From HRBIN16 sp049969495 (GTDB lineage: Bacteria; Armatimonadota; HRBIN16): a DNA stretch of 40,045 bases. This document shows, piece by piece, positions 23,682 to 30,943 of the stretch (position 1 is the first letter of the stretch; each line of letters begins with the position of its first letter). The notes under the pieces were generated by a model, which saw only the letters and a list, made by a program, of their open reading frames with translations, searched no databases and was not told the origin of the DNA. The stretch covers positions 1-40,045 of the forward strand of contig JBMFOT010000032.1 of assembly GCA_049969495.1 (NCBI GenBank), in the 5' to 3' direction. The position numbers and the translations under genes are program-made.

Positions 23682-24044
23682 CTAGGGTTTTGAGAATATC
23701 ATCTTCAGCGCGATAGCCAGCAAGGCTATACCGAAGATACGCGTAAGCGTTGTGTTGGAGAGATGGACTGCGAACCTCGCGCCGAGCAGCCCACCCACAA
23801 AAAAGCCCGCTGCGAGAAACGCGGCGGGCAGTATCTGCACGTAGCCCTGCCGATAATATGTGTACGCCGCCAGAATGCCTATGGGCGGAACCAGCATTGC
23901 TAGTGTGGTACCCTGCGCCTGATGCTGGTTCATGCCGAAAAGAAATATCAGCGCGGGCACAATAATCACGCCTCCTCCTATTCCCAACACACCGCTGAGA
24001 ATACCGGCAACAATACCCAAAAGGATATAGCCCGCAGACTTCAC
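23682..24044 (-). CDS. TauE/SafE family protein, half-size
   Basis: A 120-residue membrane protein with about four spans that matches one half of the TauE/SafE (DUF81) sulfite/organosulfonate exporter family. The hallmark GILSGVLGIGGGVIIVPAL lies at residues 14-32, and GAKF-like GARFAVHLS closes the repeat unit. Usual members have two such repeats in about 250 residues, so this would have to dimerise. The GTG at 24042-24044 follows GGGAGGTGTACA. It is convergent with metB; transport of a sulfur compound is a reasonable but unproven idea. Confidence 0.82.
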   Translation of the reverse strand: MKSAGYILLGIVAGILSGVLGIGGGVIIVPALIFLFGMNQHQAQGTTLAMLVPPIGILAAYTYYRQGYVQILPAAFLAAGFFVGGLLGARFAVHLSNTTLTRIFGIALLAIALKMIFSKP

Positions 24045-24244
24045 TGTACACCTCCCTGATCTTATTGTTCCACTACATTTTACCTCAAGAGCGGGGTGAA
24101 GTATGTCTCGTGAAGCGCGTCAGCGTTTCTGTATGGGGATGAGCAGAAGCATGCTGAAGTATGTCACTGTAAATATGCGAACAGGAGCATCCTGTGTGGC
24201 GTGGCGAATCGAACAGGAGAAAATCTTGCGTCTGGGGGTAAAGG

Positions 24245-25060
24245 ATGAAACTGGCATGTCAGGACGGTATGGCGCCGGGCGGCACTCTGCAAGAGAAGCT
24301 GGATAACCTGGCGCAGTACGGATATGAGGGCATCGAGTTCTGGGGCGCGCAGTTTGTGGATACGGACGCGGGGGGAATGCGTAAGGAGCGTGTGGCGGAA
24401 GTGCGCCGCCTTACCGAAACCCATCCCGTCAAACCCAGCACCATTTGCGCGGGCTATCGGGGTGCCCTGCTGGACGCCGACCACCGCGAGCGCGAGCGCG
24501 CGGTGCAGGATATCGAAACCCTGTTGTACGCCGCAGGTGAAATCGGCGCAACGGGCGTGATTGTGGTGCCTATCTTTGGCGGACCGCGCATCCCCGACCT
24601 GACGCCTTATGCGTCTGCCGTGCAACTGGAAACGGAACTGCTGTGCAAACTGCTGGAGCCGCTGAGCAAAGTCGCCGAGAAGGCAGGCAGCTATATCTTG
24701 CTGGAACCGCTGAACCGTTACGAGACCCACTACATGAACCGCCTGGAGCAGGCGGTGAATATCTGCCAGCGGGTGGGAGGTTCGCACCTGAAGCTGATGG
24801 CGGACTTCTTCCACATGAGCATCGAGGAGCGCGACATCCCTGCCGCCATCCGGGGCGCAAAAGGGTACCTCGCGCATGTACATCTCGCCGATAGCACGCG
24901 CCTGCTGCCGGGCTACGGGCATACCGACTTCCGGTCGGGATTCGCCGCGCTGAAGGAGATTGGCTTCACCGGCTATATGGCGCTGGAGTGCGGTATCCCG
25001 GGCGACCCGCGCGAGGAACTGCCGAAGTGCGCTCAGTACCTGCGCACACAGATGCCATGA
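24245..25060 (+). CDS. Sugar phosphate isomerase/epimerase-like TIM barrel
   Basis: A 271-residue protein of the xylose isomerase-like AP endonuclease 2 superfamily. The metal ligands expected for this fold are visible: E in ILLEPLNRYE, D/H in LMADFFHM, H in LAHVHLADS and E in MALECGIP. Members include hydroxypyruvate isomerases, tagatose/allulose 3-epimerases and inosose isomerases; the exact substrate is not clear. The ATG at 24245 follows GGGGGTAAAGG. Its stop overlaps the start of the sugar kinase (ATGA), so the two enzymes probably act in sequence: isomerise a sugar, then phosphorylate it. The 200 bp upstream show nothing else. Confidence 0.85.
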   Translation: MKLACQDGMAPGGTLQEKLDNLAQYGYEGIEFWGAQFVDTDAGGMRKERVAEVRRLTETHPVKPSTICAGYRGALLDADHRERERAVQDIETLLYAAGEIGATGVIVVPIFGGPRIPDLTPYASAVQLETELLCKLLEPLSKVAEKAGSYILLEPLNRYETHYMNRLEQAVNICQRVGGSHLKLMADFFHMSIEERDIPAAIRGAKGYLAHVHLADSTRLLPGYGHTDFRSGFAALKEIGFTGYMALECGIPGDPREELPKCAQYLRTQMP

Positions 25061-26544
25061 ACAGGTTGATTCTCGCACACGACCTGGGCACAACGGGCAA
25101 CAAGGCGGTGCTGGTGGATGAGAGTGGGCAGCTGGTGGACACCGCGTTCGCCTCCTACCGCACCGCCCATCCTGCCCCTCTCGCCGCCGAGCAGAACCCT
25201 GCCCACTGGTGGCGCGCGGTAGTACGGTGCACGCGCCTCCTGCTGCAGCGGGAGGAGAGTCGGCGGAGCAGACTGGTCGCTGTCGGTTTCAGCGGTCACA
25301 TGAACGGCGTGGTGCTGGTGGATGAGGCGGGAGCACCTGTTCGCCCCGCGCTTATCCACGCCGATATCCGCGCCCAGCAGCAATGTGAGCGGCTGCGCCT
25401 GAGCATCGGAGAGGAGCGTTACTATACCATTACCGGCAACCGCATCGCGCCCTTCTATTCTTTGCCGCGGCTGATGATGCTGGGTGAACGTGAACCGGAA
25501 GTGGTGCAACGCGCTTGCTGGATGCTCCAGTGCAAGGACTACTGCGTGGGGCGGTTAACCGGCAGGTGGGGTGTTACCGACCCGTCCGACGCCTCACTAA
25601 CCGGTGTCTATGACGTCAACCGCCTGCGGTGGAGCGAGGAGGTCATAGAAGCCAGCGGTATCCCTGCACGTCTGCTACCGGACGTGGTTCCGTCCACCGA
25701 AGTGGTAGGGCGCGTGTCGCGTGAGGCAGCACGGATAACCGGCTTGCCGGAGGGGCTCCCCGTTGTGCTCGGAGCGGGCGATGGAGCATGTGCCACCGTG
25801 GGCGCGGGGGTGGTGGAAACCGGCGAGAGTTACACCTACATCGGCGGCACGGCGTGGACATCCTGCCTGCGCGAGCGGTTCACCCCCGACCCGTATATGC
25901 GTCTGACCACGCTGATGGCAGCGCAACCTCATCGCCGGGTGCAGTTCGGCACGGTGCAATCGGCGGGAAGCGCGTGGGACTGGTTTGTACGACTGTTCGG
26001 CAGGGGAACGGGCACAGCGCGGTTGCAGGAAGAAGCCTCAGGTGTGCCGCCGGGCAGTGGTGGGTTGATTTTCCTGCCCTACCTCAGCGGGGAGCGCGCG
26101 CCGATATGGAATCCACGTGCGAAGGGCGCTTTCTTTGGCTTACAGGCGCACCACACGCGAGCGTACCTCGCACGGGCGATACTGGAGGGGGTAGCGTACG
26201 CACTGGAGAGTATCTTACAGGTAATGCGCGAACACGGCGCCATAGCGGGCAACGTGCGCGTGGTGGGCGGAGGTACCCGCAGCGACCTCTGGATGCGCAT
26301 TCTGGCAGATGTGTACGGATGCCCCATCGAGGTACCTCAACATGCCGAGTCCAGCACTGCCCTCGGTGCGGCGGTGATCGCCGGAGTGGGGGTGGGGCTG
26401 TTCGAGAGCTTCGCGGTGACAAAACGTATCGCGATTGCCGAACATCGTATTATGCCGGAAGAGAGTACTCGCGCCATGTATATGAGACTGAAGGTGCATT
26501 ACAGGGAGCTATATGAGGCGGTGAAGACGCTGTTTACTTACTGA
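25057..26544 (+). CDS. FGGY family carbohydrate kinase (xylulokinase-like)
   Basis: A 495-residue two-domain ATP-dependent sugar kinase. The N-terminal phosphate-binding loop is AHDLGTTGNKAVLVDESG. The catalytic base is D242 in GAGDGACATVGAG. The C-terminal adenosine motif is VVGGGTRSDLWMRI. Length and layout fit xylulokinase-like members, but the FGGY family covers many pentoses, hexoses and polyols. The gene is translationally coupled to the upstream isomerase-like gene. Its 3' end overlaps the convergent Uma2-family gene by 7 bp. Confidence 0.9.
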   Translation: MNRLILAHDLGTTGNKAVLVDESGQLVDTAFASYRTAHPAPLAAEQNPAHWWRAVVRCTRLLLQREESRRSRLVAVGFSGHMNGVVLVDEAGAPVRPALIHADIRAQQQCERLRLSIGEERYYTITGNRIAPFYSLPRLMMLGEREPEVVQRACWMLQCKDYCVGRLTGRWGVTDPSDASLTGVYDVNRLRWSEEVIEASGIPARLLPDVVPSTEVVGRVSREAARITGLPEGLPVVLGAGDGACATVGAGVVETGESYTYIGGTAWTSCLRERFTPDPYMRLTTLMAAQPHRRVQFGTVQSAGSAWDWFVRLFGRGTGTARLQEEASGVPPGSGGLIFLPYLSGERAPIWNPRAKGAFFGLQAHHTRAYLARAILEGVAYALESILQVMREHGAIAGNVRVVGGGTRSDLWMRILADVYGCPIEVPQHAESSTALGAAVIAGVGVGLFESFAVTKRIAIAEHRIMPEESTRAMYMRLKVHYRELYEAVKTLFTY

Positions 26545-27143
26545 GCCTGCGCAACTATCTCCCATGCCTGCAGCACTTCGAGAGGCGCTGGGCGTGTCCA
26601 CAGCCACTCTACCTTTATCCACAATCCCTCCAGCACTTTGCTGTGGTAAATCCCGTCTCCTCCGGGCAGAACGGTCTGATACACACCGGTCTCGCCCAGT
26701 TGGTAAAACTCCACCTGATGGCGTTCAGGGTCAACCAGCCAGTACTCCCGTACTCCCTCTGTTTCATACTCGTAGAACTTCTCCCCGCGGTCGCGTGCAC
26801 GGCTTTCAGGGCTGATCACCTCCACCACAAGGTCTGCTGCGCCCTCCAGGTAAGAGTCCTTCAGGCGGTGAAGGTTCGAGTTGCTGATGAAAAACAGGTC
26901 TGGAGAGCGGCTGGAGTGCGACAGCCGCATCTGAAAAGGTTCATGTAATACTTCACCCAGCTTCTTGATACGCACATAAAGACGAATCATCTCCAGCAGA
27001 AACCCCGAAATATGCTGGTGTTCCAGACCAACAGGGCTCATCGGCACAACCTCTCCATCAACCCACTCGGCGTGGGTATCTTCATCACACCACCGCAGGA
27101 ACTGTTCGAATGTCATCCTGGTGGCGACAGGAGTTGCAGACAT
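26538..27143 (-). CDS. Uma2 family (DUF820) putative endonuclease
   Basis: A 201-residue protein of the Uma2/DUF820 group, which adopts a PD-(D/E)XK restriction-endonuclease-like fold. It starts with MTFEQFLRWCDEDTHAEWVDGEVV. The putative active-site set is SPDLFFI, ADLVVEVISPES and the lysine of EKFYEYETEGVREYW. Physiological function is unknown; members are often multicopy in cyanobacteria and Armatimonadota and are sometimes mobile. The ATG at 27143 has GAGGTG seven bases upstream; an in-frame GTG at 27152 overlaps that site. It diverges from the cysteine biosynthesis cluster. Confidence 0.88.
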   Translation of the reverse strand: MSATPVATRMTFEQFLRWCDEDTHAEWVDGEVVPMSPVGLEHQHISGFLLEMIRLYVRIKKLGEVLHEPFQMRLSHSSRSPDLFFISNSNLHRLKDSYLEGAADLVVEVISPESRARDRGEKFYEYETEGVREYWLVDPERHQVEFYQLGETGVYQTVLPGGDGIYHSKVLEGLWIKVEWLWTRPAPLEVLQAWEIVAQAQ

Positions 27144-27190
27144 CGCTATCACCTCTCACCCTTATTATAGCACACGGGGCAATCCAGTAG

Positions 27191-27220
27191 TTGCATCTTA
27201 ATCCTGACTAAGGGTATACT
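27191..27220 (+). promoter_or_regulatory. Promoter of the cysteine cluster
   Basis: TTGCAT at 27191-27196 and TATACT at 27215-27220 are 18 bp apart. The -10 hexamer lies at the centre of a 34-bp palindrome (27200-27233), so a bound regulator would block RNA polymerase. The start codon at 27254 is 34 bp downstream. Confidence 0.65.
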
Positions 27221-27233
27221 TCTTATCAGGATT
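27200..27233. promoter_or_regulatory. Imperfect palindrome, likely operator
   Basis: The outer arms AATCCTGA (27200-27207) and TCAGGATT (27226-27233) are perfect inverts, and the centre GTATAC is itself symmetric and contains most of the -10 hexamer. The half-site CCTGACTAA recalls Rrf2-family (IscR/CymR-like) sites, regulators that often control cysteine and Fe-S genes. That assignment is inference; no regulator gene is nearby. Confidence 0.55.
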
Positions 27234-27253
27234 TAGTAACGCTAGGGGACGAT

Positions 27254-28210
27254 ATGATGAGTGCCTGCGCCCATTTGGTGCGTCCCGTCCGCCCCGCAAT
27301 GGGAAAGGCGGGTATCGAACAGTTGATTGGCAACACGCCGCTCATTCGCCTGCGACGGGTAACCAGAGGTCTCGCGCCAGCCGTCGAAGTATACGTCAAA
27401 GCGGAGTGGTTCAACCCGGGCGGCTCGGTGAAGGACCGACCGGCGTGGAACATGATTCGTGTGGCGGAGGCGCAGGGGTTGCTCACGCCCGACAAAATTA
27501 TTATCGACGCCACCTCAGGCAACACGGGCATCGCCTACGCGATGATCGGCGCGGCGCGGGGCTATCGTGTGCAACTGTGTCTGCCCGCCAACGCCAACGC
27601 CGAGCGCAAGCGGATGCTGCGAGCCTTTGGGGCGGAACTGATTCTCACCGACCCGCGTGAGCAGACCGATGGTGCCATCCGCAAGGTGCAGCAGATTGTA
27701 GCAGCAGACCCCGACCGCTATTTCTATCCCGACCAGTACAACAACCCCGCTAACTGGCAGGCGCATTATGACGGCACAGGTGTAGAAATCTGGGAGCAGA
27801 CCAACGGGCGCGTCACGCACTTTGTGGCCGGCATGGGCACGACAGGTACGCTCATGGGCACAGGCAGACGACTGAAGGAGTACAATCCCCATGTGCGGCT
27901 GATCGCGGTGCAACCCGACGGTCCATTTCACGGTTTGGAAGGGCTGAAACATCTGCAGACCGCTCTGGTACCGGGCATCTACGATCCCAGCGTGCCTGAC
28001 GAGGTCGCAGAGGTCTCTACCGAACAGGCGCACGCGATGGCACGGAGGCTGGCACGAGAGGAAGGACTGTTTGTGGGCATCTCTGCCGCCGCAGCCATAT
28101 GCGTTGCGCTTCAGGCAGCCGAACGACTTTCTATCGGTGTGGTGGTGGCTATCGCGCCCGATGGTGGCAGTCGCTACATCACCGACCCGCTATGGGAGGA
28201 GGAAGGGTGA
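27254..28210 (+). CDS. cysM: Cysteine synthase (CysM-like, sulfur-carrier dependent?)
   Basis: A 318-residue fold-type II PLP enzyme that replaces the activated hydroxyl of serine with sulfide or a thiocarboxylate. Cofactor lysine K60 lies in NPGGSVKDRP, and the substrate loop is ATSGNTGIAYAM. The PLP-phosphate loop is GMGTTGTLMGTG. In mycobacteria a related CysM takes O-phosphoserine and the thiocarboxylated carrier CysO; here the next two genes encode a JAMM protease and a carrier fusion, so the same chemistry is likely. The ATG at 27254 has AGGGGAC upstream; ATG at 27257 is equivalent. Its stop overlaps the JAMM start (TGATG). Confidence 0.9.
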   Translation: MMSACAHLVRPVRPAMGKAGIEQLIGNTPLIRLRRVTRGLAPAVEVYVKAEWFNPGGSVKDRPAWNMIRVAEAQGLLTPDKIIIDATSGNTGIAYAMIGAARGYRVQLCLPANANAERKRMLRAFGAELILTDPREQTDGAIRKVQQIVAADPDRYFYPDQYNNPANWQAHYDGTGVEIWEQTNGRVTHFVAGMGTTGTLMGTGRRLKEYNPHVRLIAVQPDGPFHGLEGLKHLQTALVPGIYDPSVPDEVAEVSTEQAHAMARRLAREEGLFVGISAAAAICVALQAAERLSIGVVVAIAPDGGSRYITDPLWEEEG

Positions 28211-28638
28211 TGCTGTCGATAAGTCCAGAACAGGCGTCGCAGATTCGCCAGCACGCGAAACAGGAGTACCCGCACGAATGTTGCGGGGCGTTGCTGGGAC
28301 AAGTGATGAGCGAGGACGTACGATGGGTGGAGGAAGTGGTACCCATCACGAACGAGCAGGAGGAGAACCGCGAGCGACGGTTCCTGATAACGCCCCAGCA
28401 GATGATGGCGTTAGAACGGACGGCGGCGCAGAAGAGGCTCAAAGTGCTGGGGTTCTACCATTCCCATCCCGACCATCCCGCTCGCCCCAGCGACTACGAC
28501 CGCGAGAACGCGCTGCCGTGGTACTCCTACCTGATTATCTCGGTGCAAAAGGGTAAGCCTGCCGAGATGCACTGCTGGCGACTGCTGGACGACCGCAGCG
28601 ATTTTGAACACGAACAAATGCAAATACGAGGGCTCTAG
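28210..28638 (+). CDS. JAMM/MPN+ metalloprotease (Mec-like)
   Basis: A 142-residue zinc metallopeptidase with the complete JAMM signature: E23 in PHECCGALLG, then H84-x-H86-x7-S94-x2-D97 in YHSHPDHPARPSDYD. In mycobacteria, the related Mec removes the newly formed cysteine from the C-terminus of CysO. Here the carrier is fused upstream of an E1 domain, so this enzyme may also cut after the internal diglycine of that fusion. The ATG at 28210 overlaps the cysM stop and has GGGAGGAGGAAGG upstream. The small size matches minimal prokaryotic JAB proteins. Confidence 0.92.
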   Translation: MLSISPEQASQIRQHAKQEYPHECCGALLGQVMSEDVRWVEEVVPITNEQEENRERRFLITPQQMMALERTAAQKRLKVLGFYHSHPDHPARPSDYDRENALPWYSYLIISVQKGKPAEMHCWRLLDDRSDFEHEQMQIRGL

Positions 28639-28651
28639 ACGAGGTGAAACG

Positions 28652-30088
28652 ATGGCAGTAACCGTATTGATACCCAGTGCGTTGCAGCCATATGCCGGCA
28701 ACCAGGGCGAGGTGCAGGTGCAGGCAAGCAATGTGGGTGAGGCGTTGCAGGCGTTGGCGGAAGCGTACCCGGACCTACGCAAGCACCTGTTCAACGAGCA
28801 GGGCAAGCTACGCTCCTTTGTGAACGTGTACCTGGGCGAAGAGGACACGCGCTATCTGCAAGGGCTGGAAACACCTGTCAAAGATGGAGACCAGCTGATG
28901 ATTGTGCCCTCTATCGCAGGAGGTAGCCCCGCAGTAGCGGAAGAGGTGACGCTAGACAACGAGGAGATACTGCGCTATAGCCGGCACCTCATCCTGCCCG
29001 ACGTGGCGATGGAGGGACAGCTGAAGCTGAAGGCGGCGAAGGTGTTGTGCGTCGGCGCAGGCGGTTTGGGCGCACCTCTGGCGCTGTATCTTGCCGCGGC
29101 AGGCGTGGGTACCATCGGGCTAGTGGATTTTGACGTGGTGGACCTTACCAACCTGCAGCGACAGGTGTTGTACACCACCGAGGACGTCGGACGTCCCAAG
29201 CTGGAGGTGGCGAAGGAACGCCTGCAGGCGATGAACCCGCATATCCAGATACGTACCTACGAGACCCGCCTCACCCGCGACAACGCGCTGGACATTCTCG
29301 CCGACTACGATATCGTGGTGGACGGCACCGACAACTTCGCCACGCGCTATCTGGTGAACGATGCCTGCGTGCTGTTAGGTAAGCCCAACGTGTACGGCTC
29401 CATCTTCCGCTTCGAGGGGCAGGCATCGGTGTTCTACGCGAAGGAAGGACCCTGCTACCGTTGCCTGTATCCCGAACCCCCACCGCCGGGGCTGGTTCCC
29501 AGCTGCGCCGAGGGGGGCGTGCTGGGCGTGTTGCCCGGCGTCGTCGGCACGATACAGGCGATGGAGACCATCAAGCTGATACTGGGCAAGGGTGAACCGC
29601 TCATCGGGCGGCTATTGCTGTTCAACGCGCTGAAGATGCAGTTCCGTGAGCTGAAGCTGCGCAAGAATCCCAACTGCCCCATCTGCGGGGAACACCCGAT
29701 TATCCGTGAACTGATTGACTACGAAGAGTTCTGCGGGGTACGGGGGGTTGAAGAGGCTCCTGCCGAAGTGGTGGAGGAGATAACGCCTACTGAACTCAAG
29801 CGCAGGCTGGACGCAGGTGAGAACATCTTCTTGCTGGACGTGCGCGAGCCGGTAGAGTGGCAAATCTGCCGTCTGGACGGCGCGGTGCTAATGCCGATGA
29901 ACACTGTCCCGGCACGGATGCATGAGCTGGACTCGGCGAAGGAGATGGTGGTGTACTGCCGCTCGGGCAAGCGCAGCGCGCAGATTGTCGCCTTCCTGAA
30001 GGCAGCAGGCTTCCGCAAAGTGAAGAACCTGCAGGGCGGCATCCTGCAGTGGTCGGACGAGGTGGACCCCACCGTGCCTAAATACTAA
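28652..30088 (+). CDS. MoaD/CysO - ThiF/MoeB (E1) - rhodanese triple fusion
   Basis: A 478-residue three-domain protein. Residues 1-91 are a ubiquitin-fold sulfur carrier of MoaD/CysO type ending exactly in the diglycine G90-G91. Residues about 99-345 are an E1-like adenylyltransferase with nucleotide loop GAGGLG (135-140), DLTNLQRQVLY, a CYRC and CPIC zinc pair and PSCAEGGVLG. Residues about 375-475 are a rhodanese with active-site C436 in YCRSGKRS. The E1 domain would adenylate the carrier C-terminus and the rhodanese would supply sulfur. The diglycine is not free, so either it is released by proteolysis or the fusion acts differently. The ATG at 28652 has GAGGTG upstream, 13 bp after the JAMM gene. 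Confidence 0.93.
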   Translation: MAVTVLIPSALQPYAGNQGEVQVQASNVGEALQALAEAYPDLRKHLFNEQGKLRSFVNVYLGEEDTRYLQGLETPVKDGDQLMIVPSIAGGSPAVAEEVTLDNEEILRYSRHLILPDVAMEGQLKLKAAKVLCVGAGGLGAPLALYLAAAGVGTIGLVDFDVVDLTNLQRQVLYTTEDVGRPKLEVAKERLQAMNPHIQIRTYETRLTRDNALDILADYDIVVDGTDNFATRYLVNDACVLLGKPNVYGSIFRFEGQASVFYAKEGPCYRCLYPEPPPPGLVPSCAEGGVLGVLPGVVGTIQAMETIKLILGKGEPLIGRLLLFNALKMQFRELKLRKNPNCPICGEHPIIRELIDYEEFCGVRGVEEAPAEVVEEITPTELKRRLDAGENIFLLDVREPVEWQICRLDGAVLMPMNTVPARMHELDSAKEMVVYCRSGKRSAQIVAFLKAAGFRKVKNLQGGILQWSDEVDPTVPKY

Positions 30089-30092
30089 AAAC

Positions 30093-30120
30093 GCTCCTTC
30101 TCCTTCGCGGGAGAAGGAGC
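30093..30120 (-). terminator. Rho-independent terminator of cytochrome P460 gene
   Basis: A perfect 11-bp stem GCTCCTTCTCC / GGAGAAGGAGC with a 6-nt loop. On the minus strand it is followed by GTTTTTAG, a good U-tract, so it terminates the cytochrome gene. It also lies 5 bp after the fusion stop and may act weakly in the plus direction. Confidence 0.8.
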
Positions 30121-30134
30121 CTCCATTCCAGGGG

Positions 30135-30632
30135 TTAAGGAACCCACTGGCTGAAGACCATGTCCCTGTCCTTTTGCGCCAGATGGCAGTTTGCACACTG
30201 CTCCACCGGGTCGGTCACTAGCTTTTTGCCGTTTGCGTCCCACGCTTGCCAGCCCCAGCCGTAGCTGCGGGCGTAGCGCTTGCTGTCCTTCACCATGATG
30301 GCGGTGACCTTCTTTTTGCCTGCTACGTACATGCCGTCCACGTCTTGTGCTTCGTACAGTACAAACACAATCGCGCTTCCATCGGGGAACTGTTTGCCGT
30401 TTTTCCGGTAGACGGAAGCAGCTTTGGCGTTGGCATAGATGTGGTGCACTCCGCCAAAGGGATCAAATAGCGGATGCTGGTCGCTGTAGATGACGCCTGT
30501 GGTGATGTGCGTCCAGTTGCGCCAGTCCGCGGGCAGGCGGTCGGGCGTAGGCGCTTTGGATTGTTGTGCTTGCAGGGCGATAACGCCCACTACCGCAAAA
30601 GCGATGATGCTGAACCAGAAGAAGCGTTTCAT
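30135..30632 (-). CDS. Cytochrome P460 family protein, secreted
   Basis: A 165-residue exported protein. An N-terminal signal peptide (KRF, then a hydrophobic stretch to about residue 20, ending near ALQAQQ) targets it across the membrane. The C-terminal half carries the single haem c motif C146-A-N-C149-H150. GVIYSDQHPLFDPFGGVHHIYAN and VTAIMVKDSKRYA are typical of the cytochrome P460 / c'-beta fold. Family members oxidise hydroxylamine or bind nitric oxide; the activity here cannot be assigned. The ATG at 30632 has GGAGGTGAACAACAC upstream. It has a probable promoter at 30657-30686 and a tandem operator-like sequence beyond it. Confidence 0.87.
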   Translation of the reverse strand: MKRFFWFSIIAFAVVGVIALQAQQSKAPTPDRLPADWRNWTHITTGVIYSDQHPLFDPFGGVHHIYANAKAASVYRKNGKQFPDGSAIVFVLYEAQDVDGMYVAGKKKVTAIMVKDSKRYARSYGWGWQAWDANGKKLVTDPVEQCANCHLAQKDRDMVFSQWVP

Positions 30633-30656
30633 GTGTTGTTCACCTCCTTATTACAG

Positions 30657-30686
30657 AATATGCAGTAAAGTCACATCATTTTGCAA
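30657..30686 (-). promoter_or_regulatory. Promoter of cytochrome P460 gene
   Basis: On the minus strand TTGCAA (30681-30686) and CATATT (30657-30662) are 18 bp apart, each four of six matches. The start codon follows 25 bp after the -10 hexamer. Confidence 0.45.
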
Positions 30687-30690
30687 GAGG

Positions 30691-30723
30691 TTACGAAAAA
30701 GTAAGGTGGTTACTTTTTGGTAA
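30691..30723. promoter_or_regulatory. Tandem TTAC-N6-GTAA palindromes, likely operator
   Basis: Two identical spaced palindromes, TTAC-N6-GTAA at 30691-30704 and at 30710-30723, lie with centres 19 bp apart (about two helical turns). The inner halves also form a 9-bp hairpin AAAAAGTAA / TTACTTTTT. The pair sits directly upstream of the -35 of the cytochrome P460 promoter, a place typical for an activator or cooperative repressor. Confidence 0.5.
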
Positions 30724-30747
30724 GGGTTGTGCCTTCGAAAAGCAAAC

Positions 30748-30770
30748 GGCACAGGCTTTGCGCCTGTGCC
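30748..30770 (-). terminator. Probable terminator of the AddB-like gene
   Basis: A perfect 9-bp stem GGCACAGGC / GCCTGTGCC with a 5-nt loop. On the minus strand it is followed by GTTTGCTTTTCG. It lies about 175 bp after the AddB-like stop. The stretch 30771-30943 holds no other recognisable feature apart from a small GC-rich hairpin near 30780-30795. Confidence 0.5.
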
Positions 30771-30943
30771 TATCACAACGCCGCTGGCGCGGCGGACACC
30801 AGAGTGAAACACAGTATCTTACGGGAGGAGGGTTCTCACAGGGGTTGTTCCACAGGTATCTGTATTTTTCACAAGGGGAAGTGCGCTGGCTGTGGGAACG
30901 TCCGCCTTTGTGTAAGGCAACACACGCTTGGAGAGAGTGATTC

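Noticed and set aside
26538..27143. Uma2 protein as evidence of a mobile element
   Set aside because: No transposase, terminal repeats or target-site duplication are seen around it.
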